64,000 nt of DNA from an uncultured Acidimicrobiia bacterium. Lineage in GTDB: Bacteria; Actinomycetota; Acidimicrobiia; Acidimicrobiales; CAIXPF01. The stretch covers positions 51,844-115,843 of the forward strand of contig CAIXPF010000034.1 in NCBI GenBank assembly GCA_903921205.1. The letters run 5' to 3'. A program made the translations under genes and the position numbers. The notes below the pieces were generated by a model. It was not told where the DNA came from, ran no database searches, and was given only the letters and a program-made list of their open reading frames with translations. This document shows, piece by piece, positions 20,012-29,285 of this stretch; within the stretch, counting starts at the first letter, position 1; the number at the start of each line of letters is the position of its first letter.

Positions 20012-20085
20012 TTGCGACCGTTCCCGATCTCGTTGCCGACCACGGCGGCGCGGCGGGCGCGATCAGCGCCCCCGCACCGACCCGG

Positions 20086-21423
20086 TCACGGCCGGGCCAA
20101 CCCCAGGTGGTCGCGCAGGGTCGTGCCCTCGTAGGCGGTGCGGAACAGCCCACGCCGCTGCAGCTCGGGGACCAACAGCCGGGTCACCGTCTCGAACGTG
20201 CCGGGCAGGCTGGTGGCGGCGACCACGAACCCGTCGCAGGCCCCGGCGTCGAACCACTCCTGCATCTGGTCCGCGACCTGCGACGCGGTACCCACGAAAC
20301 GCGGTGACTGCCGCAACGTGGCCCGGTGCCCGGCGAGGTCGCGCAGGGTGACCTGCTTGCCGCCCATGTACTGGCGCACCGTCTCCACATAGCCGTGCAT
20401 CCCCGTCGCCGAGTCGAGGAACGCATCGGGGATCGGATCGTCGATCTCGAAGCCGGCGAAGTCGAGGTTGGTCGCCTCCGACAGCAGCACCAGCGAGGCG
20501 ATCGGCTCCACCAGGTCGAGCAGGTACTGCTCCTCGGCCCGGGCCGCCTCCTCGGTCTCGGCCACGATCAGGTACACCAGCGGCAGGATGGCGACCTGGC
20601 CGGGGTCGCGGCCCGCGGCGGCGATCATGGCCTTCTGCTGGCGGTAGTTGGCCACGGCCCGGTCGAGTTCGGGGGTGTTGGTGAACACCACGTCGGCCCA
20701 CCGGGCGGCGAACTCGTGACCACGGCCGGACGAGCCGGCCTGGATCATCACCGGGCGGCCCTGCGGTCCCCGCGGCACGGTGAGCGGGCCACGCACGTCG
20801 TAGTAGCGGCCGTGGTAGTTCAGCTCGTGGACCTTGTCGGGGTCGGCGAAGACACGGTTGGCCTGGTCCCAGCGCACCGCGCCGTCCTCCCAGCTGTCCC
20901 ACAGGCCGGTGACCGCCTCGAGGAACTCGTCGGCCTGGTCGTAGCGCTCGTCGTGACCGAGATGGCTCTGCACGCCGAAGTTCTGAGCCTCGGCGTCGTT
21001 GACCGAGGTCACCACGTTCCACGCGGCCCGACCGGCGGAGAGGTGGTCCAGCGTGGCGAACAGCCGGGCCACGTGGAACGGCGCGAAGTACGTCGTGGAG
21101 TAGGTGGCGCCGAGGCCGATATGCGTGGTGGCCGCGGCGATCATGGCCAGCGACAGGCCCACGTCGAGCTTCACGCAGCGGGCCCCCGAGCGCACCGTCT
21201 CGGCCACCGAGTCGCCGTAGATGCCGGGCATGGCCAGCCGGTCGTCGAAGAACAGCATGTCGAAACAGCCCTGCTCGAGGACCTGGCCGATGTGCTGGTA
21301 GTAGCCGGCGGTGAGGAAGTCGGGGCTGCTGTCGGGGTGCAGCCAGGACCCGGCGTACACGCTGACGTTGCTCGCCTGCATGAACCCCACCAGCTTCATC
21401 TGACGGGCGACGTCGTCGGCCAT
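20086..21423 (-). CDS. FMN-dependent monooxygenase, NtaA/SnaA/DszA-type
   Basis: LVGFMQASNVSVYAGSWLHPDS, WNVVTSVNDAEAQNFG, GRPVMIQAGSSGRGHEFAARWADVVFT. Confidence 0.92.
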   Translation of the reverse strand: MADDVARQMKLVGFMQASNVSVYAGSWLHPDSSPDFLTAGYYQHIGQVLEQGCFDMLFFDDRLAMPGIYGDSVAETVRSGARCVKLDVGLSLAMIAAATTHIGLGATYSTTYFAPFHVARLFATLDHLSAGRAAWNVVTSVNDAEAQNFGVQSHLGHDERYDQADEFLEAVTGLWDSWEDGAVRWDQANRVFADPDKVHELNYHGRYYDVRGPLTVPRGPQGRPVMIQAGSSGRGHEFAARWADVVFTNTPELDRAVANYRQQKAMIAAAGRDPGQVAILPLVYLIVAETEEAARAEEQYLLDLVEPIASLVLLSEATNLDFAGFEIDDPIPDAFLDSATGMHGYVETVRQYMGGKQVTLRDLAGHRATLRQSPRFVGTASQVADQMQEWFDAGACDGFVVAATSLPGTFETVTRLLVPELQRRGLFRTAYEGTTLRDHLGLARP

Positions 21424-21604
21424 GGTTCCACTCCCGGATCGGCTGGGAGCCGGCAGCCGCCGACTCCGCTCCACGCCCGGACCCTAGACCGTCCGTCACC
21501 GGCATCGCCCCCGCCGGCGGTGCCCGCACCGGGAGGATGGCACCCACCTCGCACCGGGGGCGTAGCCTGGCCGTATCACCCGACCGGTACCCCGGAGGCC
21601 CGCC

Positions 21605-22621
21605 GTGCACCGCGACATCCCGCTGTCCGTCCTGGATCTGGCCACCGTCAGCGACGGGCTCACCAGCGCGCAGGCCCTCGCCGACACCACCACCTACGCC
21701 CGCCGGGCCGACGAGCTGGGCTACCGGCGGTTCTGGGTGGCGGAGCACCACAACATGCCGACGGTGGCCTCCACCAATCCCCCGGTGCTCATGGCGCACC
21801 TCGCCGCGGTCACCGAACGCATCAAGCTCGGATCGGGCGGGGTGATGCTGCCCAACCACGCCCCCCTGGTGGTCGCCGAGCAGTTCGCCATGCTCGAGGC
21901 GCTGCACCCCGGCCGGATCGACCTCGGCATCGGTCGGGCCCCCGGCACCGACGGCGCGACCGCAGCGGCGCTTCGCCGCTCCCCCGACGCCCTCGGGGCC
22001 GAGGACTTCCCCCAGAACCTGATCGACGTGATGGGCCTGCTCGGCGACGAACGGGCCGAACGCGGCCTGTGGAACCGCTTCTCGGCCACCCCACTCGCCA
22101 CCAGCAGCCCCGAGATCGTGCTGCTCGGATCGAGCGGGTTCAGCGCACAGCTGGCGGGGATGCTGGGCCTGCCCTTCGCCTTCGCCCACCACTTCGACAT
22201 GGGTGGCACCACCTCCGCGGTGCAGATCTACCAGCGGCACTTCCAGCCCTCTGCAGTGCTCGATCGGCCCTACACCATCGTCAGCGCCAGCGTGTTGGCC
22301 GCCGAGGACCACGACCATGCCCAGTGGCTGGCCAACCCCGGTCAGTTGCGCCGCTACGGCATGCGCACCGGCCGGCTGTTCCCGCTGTACCGGCCGCAGG
22401 ATGCGGCCCGTCACCCCGAGATCGACGCCGCCAACGGCGTGCCGAGCTACCGCATCGTCGGCACCCCCGACGAGGTCGTCGACGGCCTGCGCCAGCTCGC
22501 CGCGGCCACCGACGCTGCCGAGCTGATGCTGCACACCGCCACCTACGACGTGGCCGACCGGGTCCGCAGCCTGGAGCTGATCGCCGCCCACTGGCCAGCC
22601 CTGGCCGGCGCCACGAGCTGA
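21605..22621 (+). CDS. LLM class flavin-dependent oxidoreductase
   Basis: IPLSVLDLATV, YRRFWVAEHHNMPTVASTNPPVLMAHLAAVTERIKLGSGGVMLPNHAPLVVAEQFAMLEALHPGRIDLGIGRAPGTD. Confidence 0.94.
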   Translation: MHRDIPLSVLDLATVSDGLTSAQALADTTTYARRADELGYRRFWVAEHHNMPTVASTNPPVLMAHLAAVTERIKLGSGGVMLPNHAPLVVAEQFAMLEALHPGRIDLGIGRAPGTDGATAAALRRSPDALGAEDFPQNLIDVMGLLGDERAERGLWNRFSATPLATSSPEIVLLGSSGFSAQLAGMLGLPFAFAHHFDMGGTTSAVQIYQRHFQPSAVLDRPYTIVSASVLAAEDHDHAQWLANPGQLRRYGMRTGRLFPLYRPQDAARHPEIDAANGVPSYRIVGTPDEVVDGLRQLAAATDAAELMLHTATYDVADRVRSLELIAAHWPALAGATS

Positions 22622-22733
22622 TCTCCCGGACGACCCGGACCTGCCGGCCCTGTCGCGGTGCCCCGGACCGGCTGCGACGGACGGCCCGGTCGATCCCCGC
22701 AAGGGTCGGGTCCGGTCATGGCAAACTGGGCCC

Positions 22734-23498
22734 ATGAACTCGGCAACGGCCCCCCAGATGGTGCAGCTCGACCGCGAGGGCGAGGTGTTCGTCCTGACCC
22801 TGTGCCACGGCGACAACCGTTGGAACACCACGCTGGTCGAGCAGATCAACCGGGCGCTCGACGAGGTGGAACGCTCCGAGGGCCCCGCTGCGCTGGTCAC
22901 CGCGTCGGCCGATCCGAAGTTCTTCTCCAACGGGCTCGACCTCGACTGGCTGGCCAGCCGCGGCGAGCACCCCGGCGGCGACCGGCGGGTCTTCGCCGAG
23001 GTGGCCATGGCGCTGTTCGCCCGGGTGATGACCCTTCCGATGCCGACGGTGTGCGCGGTCAACGGCCACGGCTTCGGGGCCGGGTTCATGATCGCCCTGT
23101 GCCACGACGTGCGCATCATGCGGGCCGACCGTGGCTTCCTCTGCGCCAACGAGATCGAGCTGGGCATGGCCATCCCCGAGCCGGAGCTGGCGCTGTTCCG
23201 CCACAAGCTGTCGATGACGGCGTTCCACCAGACGGTGATCCTGGCCAAGCGTTGGGGAGGGCAGGAAGCGCTCGATGCCGGGGTCGTGCAGCAACTCGCC
23301 GACGCCGACGCCGTACGTACCACCGCCGTGCAGACCGCCGCGGAGCTCGCCCGCCTGGCCCGCCACCGCGACGTGATGGGCTGGATGAAGGAACGCCTCT
23401 ACGGCGACCAGGCCGCCATCAACCGGCCCGAGGGCCCGGCCCACATGCTGCGCAACCTCCACGACTACGCCGAGGGACCCAACCACCTGCGCGGCTGA
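22734..23498 (+). CDS. enoyl-CoA hydratase/isomerase family protein
   Basis: crotonase fold signature VCAVNGHGFGAGFMIALCHDVRIMRADRGFLCANEIELGMAIPEPE. Confidence 0.9.
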   Translation: MNSATAPQMVQLDREGEVFVLTLCHGDNRWNTTLVEQINRALDEVERSEGPAALVTASADPKFFSNGLDLDWLASRGEHPGGDRRVFAEVAMALFARVMTLPMPTVCAVNGHGFGAGFMIALCHDVRIMRADRGFLCANEIELGMAIPEPELALFRHKLSMTAFHQTVILAKRWGGQEALDAGVVQQLADADAVRTTAVQTAAELARLARHRDVMGWMKERLYGDQAAINRPEGPAHMLRNLHDYAEGPNHLRG

Positions 23499-23504
23499 GC
23501 GCCC

Positions 23505-24206
23505 TCAGGCCGGCTTGCGCCACACCTCCACGAGGTTGTCCTGGCTGAAGGCGTAGCCGCCCTCGACCGGTCGACCCCGGGCGAAGAACCGTTCGGCGAA
23601 CTCGACGCGATGGCGCTCGAACGCCGCGGCGCGTCCGGCGTCGGCGCCGACCACCCGGGCCTGCATCGACGCCGGGCCGGCATGGACCATCTCGCTGCGG
23701 TAGGCGGTGCGGGTCACCAGCTCGAGGCCTGCGTCAGCGGCCCGCGTCAGGGCCTGCTGGGCCAGGGCGCGGACCTCCGTCTCGTCGTCGATGAGGCGGA
23801 CCACCTCGAACGCCGGCCCGGCGGCCACCGGTTCGACCACGTAGAGCAGACCACCGGGCCGCAACACCCGAGCCGCCTCGGCCAGCGCGGCATCGAGACA
23901 ATCGGCCGGGACATGGTGCAACGCGTAGGAATACACCACCGCGTCGAGCTCGCCGTCACCGAAGGGCAGCTCCTGGCCGACCCCCTCGACATACCGGTCG
24001 GCATGGTCAGGATCGGCGAGGCGGGCGGCCCGCAACGGCTCGGCGCCACACTCCACCCCGGTCACCTCGGCGCCACGCGATCGCAGCGCCCTGCTCAAGG
24101 CCCCGCTGCCGCAGCCCACGTCGGCGACCCGCGCCCCCGTCAGCGGGACGTGGGCGGCGAGCACCTCGTCGTGGGTTCTGGGCGCCTGCGCGGTCGGTCG
24201 GTCCAC
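23505..24206 (-). CDS. class I SAM-dependent methyltransferase
   Basis: VADVGCGSGALSRALRSRGAEVTGVE, LDAVVYSYALHHVP, ARVLRPGGLLYVVEP. Confidence 0.92.
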   Translation of the reverse strand: MDRPTAQAPRTHDEVLAAHVPLTGARVADVGCGSGALSRALRSRGAEVTGVECGAEPLRAARLADPDHADRYVEGVGQELPFGDGELDAVVYSYALHHVPADCLDAALAEAARVLRPGGLLYVVEPVAAGPAFEVVRLIDDETEVRALAQQALTRAADAGLELVTRTAYRSEMVHAGPASMQARVVGADAGRAAAFERHRVEFAERFFARGRPVEGGYAFSQDNLVEVWRKPA

Positions 24207-24215
24207 GGCCGCAGG

Positions 24216-25487
24216 CTACCGGCGACGCGAACGCCGCTCGTCGGTCTTCCCACCGTCCGCCGCCGCGGCGAGGGCCACCTCGTGGCGGTAGGCGCAACGC
24301 ACGGCGAGCGCCTCGCGCAACTCGGTCACCACGTCGTCACGGAACTCGTGACGATAGGTGTCGTCGGTGACCAGCACCACCGTGAAGTAGAAGCCGGTGA
24401 AGGTGGCCAGGAAGCCGGCGACCTGGAACAACTGGGTGCTCACGATCAGGTCACGGCCACCCCAGGCAAGGCTGAACCACACGTCGACGTGGTCCTGATG
24501 GGTCCAGTTGGCGATGGTCGCCGCCGGTAGGGCGAAGAAGCCGAACAGCGACAGGAACAGCCCCATGGTCAGCGCCACCAAGGTGATCTGCACCCCCTGG
24601 GTGAACAACGAGACCAGCGCCAGGTTCACCCACTGCCGACGCGACAGCTCTGCCGGCGGCGGCACTCCCTCCTCCGGCAGGACGCAGGCCTCCGCCGGGG
24701 TACCCGCCAGCAGCCCGCGCACCTCGTCCCAGGTGTCGAACTGGCCGACCATCCCGATCTCCGACGGCAGCCGGCTGGCCAGGAACGCCACCCCGGCCAC
24801 CACGAACAGGCCGACCACCAACGGGTAGACCGCGACCGGCAGCGTGCCCGCCATCTCCCACACCTCGGCGCTGAGGAACGAGAAGGTCACGATCAGCAGC
24901 AGCAACGGCAACGCCCGCGCCACCAGCCCACCGAGCGCGGCGAGCAGGCCCACCAGACGCACACAGGCCCACCGCAACAACGGCAGCAGGGCGTAGCTCG
25001 TCGCCACGTAGATGACCCCGAGCACCGTCAGTCCCACGGAGGTGGCCTGCAGCGCGTCGCCCCACTGCTGGCCGAACACCAGCGACGGCAGCGCCGGACC
25101 GAGCACGAACACCGCCAGCTCGGACCGCCCGACCCGCTGCGGACGCTCGAGCAGCGGGTGGCGGCGGATCAGGTTGGCCACCGCCCAGGCCACCACCAGC
25201 ATCGCCAGGATGCCGAAGGCGACGACGACGTTGCGCCAGGCCGACCAGCGGTAGATGTCCAGCGCCGTCAGCCCACCGAGCACGTAGGCGACGATCAACG
25301 CCGGGATCGACCGGGTGAAGATGTCGCGCCCGGCGCTGTAGTCGTCGATGAAGTGCGGGACCCCTCGCCGGACGAACCATCGTTCGATGTCGGCGCGCCG
25401 GACCACCACGGTGCGGCCGAGCTCGACGATGCCGGTCGGTTCAGGGACGCCGGTCGGTTCAGGGACGCCGGTCGGTTCGGTGGGCAT
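24216..25487 (-). CDS. hypothetical multi-pass membrane protein with PEPTGV repeat N-terminus
   Basis: Several predicted TM helices; N-terminus MPTEPTGVPEPTGVPEPTGIVELG; no recognised family. Confidence 0.75.
   Translation of the reverse strand: MPTEPTGVPEPTGVPEPTGIVELGRTVVVRRADIERWFVRRGVPHFIDDYSAGRDIFTRSIPALIVAYVLGGLTALDIYRWSAWRNVVVAFGILAMLVVAWAVANLIRRHPLLERPQRVGRSELAVFVLGPALPSLVFGQQWGDALQATSVGLTVLGVIYVATSYALLPLLRWACVRLVGLLAALGGLVARALPLLLLIVTFSFLSAEVWEMAGTLPVAVYPLVVGLFVVAGVAFLASRLPSEIGMVGQFDTWDEVRGLLAGTPAEACVLPEEGVPPPAELSRRQWVNLALVSLFTQGVQITLVALTMGLFLSLFGFFALPAATIANWTHQDHVDVWFSLAWGGRDLIVSTQLFQVAGFLATFTGFYFTVVLVTDDTYRHEFRDDVVTELREALAVRCAYRHEVALAAAADGGKTDERRSRRR
25431..25484. repeat. 18-bp tandem repeat (2 full + 1 partial copy), in frame
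   Basis: gccggtcggttcagggac at 25431 and 25449, then gccggtcggttcgg at 25467. Confidence 0.9.
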
Positions 25488-25504
25488 CGAGATGCGGGGC
25501 CCGC

Positions 25505-26083
25505 TCAGACCGGGAAGGTCAGCGGCCGGCCGAGCCGGGTGAACAGGTCCTGCAACATGCGCAGGGTCATGCCCCAGATCACCCGGTCACCCTCGATGGC
25601 GATGCCGGGGAAGATCTCCTGCTCGCGCAGCGGGTAGGGGTACGCCACCGCGCGGCTGGGGTCGGCGAGCTCCGCCAACGGGATCCACAGGGTGTCGGCC
25701 ACCTCGTAGTTGGGTTGCAGCTCGGGCCGCGGTCCGTGCAACCAGTATCCGAACGCCGAGACCGTGATGGGCCGGGCGCCACCGTGCAGATCGGCCAGCC
25801 GGCCGAGCCGTTCCGCCGGGCCGAGATCGAGCGAGATCTCCTCGCGGGTCTCGCGCTCGGCGGTGGCCATGGCGTGCTCGTCGGTGGGGTCGACCCGGCC
25901 ACCGGGCAGCGCCATGTGCCCCGACCACGGGTCGCCCTCGCGGCGGGCCCGCTCGATGAACAGCAGCTCCGAACCACGCTCACCCTCCCGGAACACCGCG
26001 GCGACCGCGGCCCGCGCCCCGGGAGGGACCGGGACCGGGACCCGGTGGTCGTCGAAGATCTCTCGCAGGACGTGCAGCTCCAC
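25505..26083 (-). CDS. NUDIX hydrolase (CoA pyrophosphatase-like)
   Basis: GHMALPGGRVDPTDEHAMATAERETREEISLDLG fits the Nudix box. Confidence 0.93.
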   Translation of the reverse strand: MELHVLREIFDDHRVPVPVPPGARAAVAAVFREGERGSELLFIERARREGDPWSGHMALPGGRVDPTDEHAMATAERETREEISLDLGPAERLGRLADLHGGARPITVSAFGYWLHGPRPELQPNYEVADTLWIPLAELADPSRAVAYPYPLREQEIFPGIAIEGDRVIWGMTLRMLQDLFTRLGRPLTFPV

Positions 26084-26230
26084 CAGGGTCGATCGTACCG
26101 AGCCGGGGGTGATCGCACCGGCACGGCGCGACCCGGCACCGGTCGCCGTTCACCGGCCGCGACGACGCATCGGACCCCACAAGATGGCAGACTTGACACT
26201 GTTGTCGATTTCTCGAGGGGGCCCACCGAC

Positions 26231-27940
26231 ATGGCTGCACACAGCGACGCCGACCTGATCATCCGCAACGGGACCGTGGTGGACGGCACGGGGGCCCCGG
26301 CCCGCCGGGCCGACGTGGCGATAAAGGGTGACCGCATCGTCGCCGTGGAGCCGGCCATCAGCGGCCGGGCCACCCGTGAGATCGACGCCACCGACCGCCT
26401 GGTCACCCCCGGCTTCGTCGATGTGCACACCCACCTCGACGCGCAGCTGGCCTGGGACCCGATGCCGACCTCCTCGTGCTGGCACGGCATCACCAGCGCC
26501 GTGCTCGGCAACTGCGGGGTCACCTTCGCCCCGGTCGGCCCGGACCAGAAGGAGTTCCTGGCCGAGATGATGGAGTCGGTCGAGGACATCCCCCGCGACG
26601 CCATCCTCGGCGGCCTGCCCTGGGACTGGACCACCTACGGCGACTACCTCGGCTGGCTCGACCGCATCGACAAGGGCATCAACGTCGGTGGCCTGGTGGG
26701 GCACTGCGCCCTGCGGGTGGCGGCCATGGGTGATCGGGCCATGACCGAAGGCTCCGGAACCGCCGAGGACATCGCCAGGATGGCGGCCATGGCCGAGGAG
26801 GCCATGCGCTCCGGTGCGTTGGGCATCTCCACCAGCCGCACGCTCGGCCACAAGGTGCCCGACGGCCGCCCGGTGCCCGGCACCTGGGCCGAGGCCGACG
26901 AGCTGCTGGCCTTCGGCGACGTGCTCGGCAAGGTCGGCCACGGCCTGTTCGAAGGGGCCATGCGGCTCGGCGAGCGCGACGACGAGGCGCTGACCAAGAC
27001 CCGCCACGAGATCAACATGTTGGGCGAGATCAGCCGCCGTTCCGGACGGCCGGTCAGCTACGGCCTGGTGCAGTCGGACCGCCGGCCCGACCTCTACAGC
27101 AAGGTCATCGAGTTCAACCTCGAGGAGAACGCCAACGGCGCCCTGCTGCGGCCCCAGACCACCGCCCGCGGCATCGGCATGATCTACAACTTGTTCAACC
27201 GCACCCCGTGGGACCGCACCCCGGCCTGGCGCGAGATGCGCAAGTTCTCCCGCGAGCAGCGCATGGCCGCCCTGCGCGACCCCGACCACCGGGCCCGCCT
27301 CGTGGCCGAGGGCGACGCCGCCAAGCTGGTCATGACCTACGAGCAGCTCTTCGTGCTGCCCGAGGGTGACGCCCGTTACGACTGCAAGCGCGAGGATTCC
27401 CTCGCTGCGCACGCCGCCCGCCGCGGGGTGCGCCCGGTCGAGGCGTTCATCGACCTGTGCCTCGAGCGCAACGGGTTCGTGAACGTCAACTATCCGATCC
27501 TCAACCACCAGCTCAGCGCGGTGGAGGAGATGCTCGACATGGACCTGATCACCCTGGGCCTCGCCGACGCAGGCGCCCATGTGGGCCAGATCATGGACAC
27601 CAGCCAGCCGACCTTCCTGCTCACCTACTGGGTGCGCGAGCGCCAGCGCTGGACCCTCGAGCAGGCCATCCGCCGGCTCACCTCCGACACCGCCGACCTG
27701 TTCGGCTTCACCGGTCGTGGCCGTCTGGCGGCCGGCAACTACGCCGACATCAACGTGATCGACTTCGAGAACCTGTCGCTGCCCCAGCCCGAGTACGTCA
27801 ACGACCTGCCCAACGGCGCCGGCCGCTACATCCAGGGCTCGAGCGGGTACGACTACACGCTGGTCAACGGCGAGGTGTTCATGGACCACGGGCAGCACGC
27901 CGGGGCCCTCCCCGGTCGCCTGGTGCGTTCCGGCCGCTGA
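26231..27940 (+). CDS. N-acyl-D-amino-acid deacylase family / amidohydrolase
   Basis: DLIIRNGTVVDGTGAPARRADVAIKGDRIVAV, VTPGFVDVHTHLDAQLAWDP, GNCGVTFAP, C-terminal TSDTADLFGFTGRGRLAAGNYADINVID. Confidence 0.92.
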   Translation: MAAHSDADLIIRNGTVVDGTGAPARRADVAIKGDRIVAVEPAISGRATREIDATDRLVTPGFVDVHTHLDAQLAWDPMPTSSCWHGITSAVLGNCGVTFAPVGPDQKEFLAEMMESVEDIPRDAILGGLPWDWTTYGDYLGWLDRIDKGINVGGLVGHCALRVAAMGDRAMTEGSGTAEDIARMAAMAEEAMRSGALGISTSRTLGHKVPDGRPVPGTWAEADELLAFGDVLGKVGHGLFEGAMRLGERDDEALTKTRHEINMLGEISRRSGRPVSYGLVQSDRRPDLYSKVIEFNLEENANGALLRPQTTARGIGMIYNLFNRTPWDRTPAWREMRKFSREQRMAALRDPDHRARLVAEGDAAKLVMTYEQLFVLPEGDARYDCKREDSLAAHAARRGVRPVEAFIDLCLERNGFVNVNYPILNHQLSAVEEMLDMDLITLGLADAGAHVGQIMDTSQPTFLLTYWVRERQRWTLEQAIRRLTSDTADLFGFTGRGRLAAGNYADINVIDFENLSLPQPEYVNDLPNGAGRYIQGSSGYDYTLVNGEVFMDHGQHAGALPGRLVRSGR

Positions 27941-27954
27941 GCGGCCGACCCGGC

Positions 27955-28824
27955 ATGGCGGTGGCACGCGCCCGGCAGATGTGGGAGCTGACCGAGCGCC
28001 TGCACGCCTGCTTCTACCTCGCTCCCGAACCCCGTCGCACTGCGGCGGAAGCCGGGTTGAAGGGGTTCTGGATGACCTACTTCGCCAGCCGGGCGGCGCC
28101 GATGGGCGCCGTCCGGCCCGAGGTGGTCACCGCCACGTTCTTCTATTTCGCACCGTCGCGGGTGGCGCGTGCCATCCCCGACGCCTGGGCGCTGTGCCCA
28201 CCGGAGCGGGCCCTCGCCGCCCGCTACGCCGGGGTCGACGAGGTGCTGCGACGCCTCTACGGCGCCGACATCGACGACCCGGCGTTCGGTCGGGCGGCGG
28301 AGCTGCTGCGCCGGGCGTTCGACGGTGCGTCCACCCTCGGCCGGCCGCTCTACGCCGGCTGGGCCGCGCTGCCCTGGCCCGAACAGCCGCACCTGGCCCT
28401 GTGGCACGGCTGCACCCTGGCCCGCGAGCACCGCTCCGGTGCGCACCTGCTGGCGCTGGCCGAAACCGGGCTCGACGGATGCGAATCGGTCGTGTCCCAT
28501 GTCGCGGCCGACCAGGCCCCCCACGACTGGATCGAGGGCGAGGCCGGATGGACCGCCGAGGAGGCCGCCGCCGCCCGGGCCCGTCTGACCGCACGGGGCT
28601 GGCTCGACGGCAACGGTTCGATCACGGCGACCGGGCTGGCCGGTCGGGCCGCCGTCGAGGCAACGACCGACCGGCTCGACGACGGACCGTGGGCACGGCT
28701 CGGCGAGGACGCCCGGGCCGAGTTGATGGCCCTGCTCGGCCCGTTGGTCGACCGGTTGCCGCCCGATGACCAGCTCGACTGGCGCGACCACTACGGACCG
28801 AACCCGGCCCCGGCGACCGCCTGA
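27955..28824 (+). CDS. SCO6745-like family protein
   Basis: MWELTERLHACFYLAPEPRRTAAEAGLKGFWMTYFASRAAPMG...TATFFYFAPSRVARAIPDAW; family assignment from memory. Confidence 0.65.
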   Translation: MAVARARQMWELTERLHACFYLAPEPRRTAAEAGLKGFWMTYFASRAAPMGAVRPEVVTATFFYFAPSRVARAIPDAWALCPPERALAARYAGVDEVLRRLYGADIDDPAFGRAAELLRRAFDGASTLGRPLYAGWAALPWPEQPHLALWHGCTLAREHRSGAHLLALAETGLDGCESVVSHVAADQAPHDWIEGEAGWTAEEAAAARARLTARGWLDGNGSITATGLAGRAAVEATTDRLDDGPWARLGEDARAELMALLGPLVDRLPPDDQLDWRDHYGPNPAPATA

Positions 28825-28849
28825 ACAGGCGGGCCGGGTTCGGGTGGGG

Positions 28850-29227
28850 TCAGCGGCGGCGCGAGGTGATGACCCGGTGTTTGACCCGCCAGCCCTCGGG
28901 GGTCTGCACCACGTCGTCGTAGTAGGAAGCCGTGCCCATCTTGCCGCCCGACAACATCGCCACGATGCGGAAGTACAACTTCACCCCCGCATCGGTCTCG
29001 TCGACGTAGATGTTGGTCATCAGGTGGGTCTTGGGGTGGGTGGCCCCGGTGTCCATGTACTGCTGGATGGCGCTGAGACCGTGCAGTGCCGGCCCACCGA
29101 GATCGGTGAGGTCGAACACCGCGTCCTCGGTGAAGATCCGGGCCAGGCGGGGCCAGTCCCGGTCGTCGATGGCGTCGCCGTAGCGGCCGGGCAGTTCGTG
29201 CAGTTCGAGACGGTCGGCAGGTTGCAT
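28850..29227 (-). CDS. SnoaL/NTF2-like nuclear transport factor 2 family protein
   Basis: LHELPGRYGDAIDDRDWPRLARIFTEDAVFDLTD...WRVKHRVITSRRR. Confidence 0.82.
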   Translation of the reverse strand: MQPADRLELHELPGRYGDAIDDRDWPRLARIFTEDAVFDLTDLGGPALHGLSAIQQYMDTGATHPKTHLMTNIYVDETDAGVKLYFRIVAMLSGGKMGTASYYDDVVQTPEGWRVKHRVITSRRR

Positions 29228-29285
29228 GACGCGGCACACTACGGCGCACGGAACGCCGACGCGCCAGTGACCGGGGTCACCTACG

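Noticed and set aside
20063-23323. 1086-aa minus ORF in the track
   Set aside because: High-GC shadow frame; overlaps better-supported LLM and enoyl-CoA hydratase genes and its translation is low-complexity R/G/A/P.
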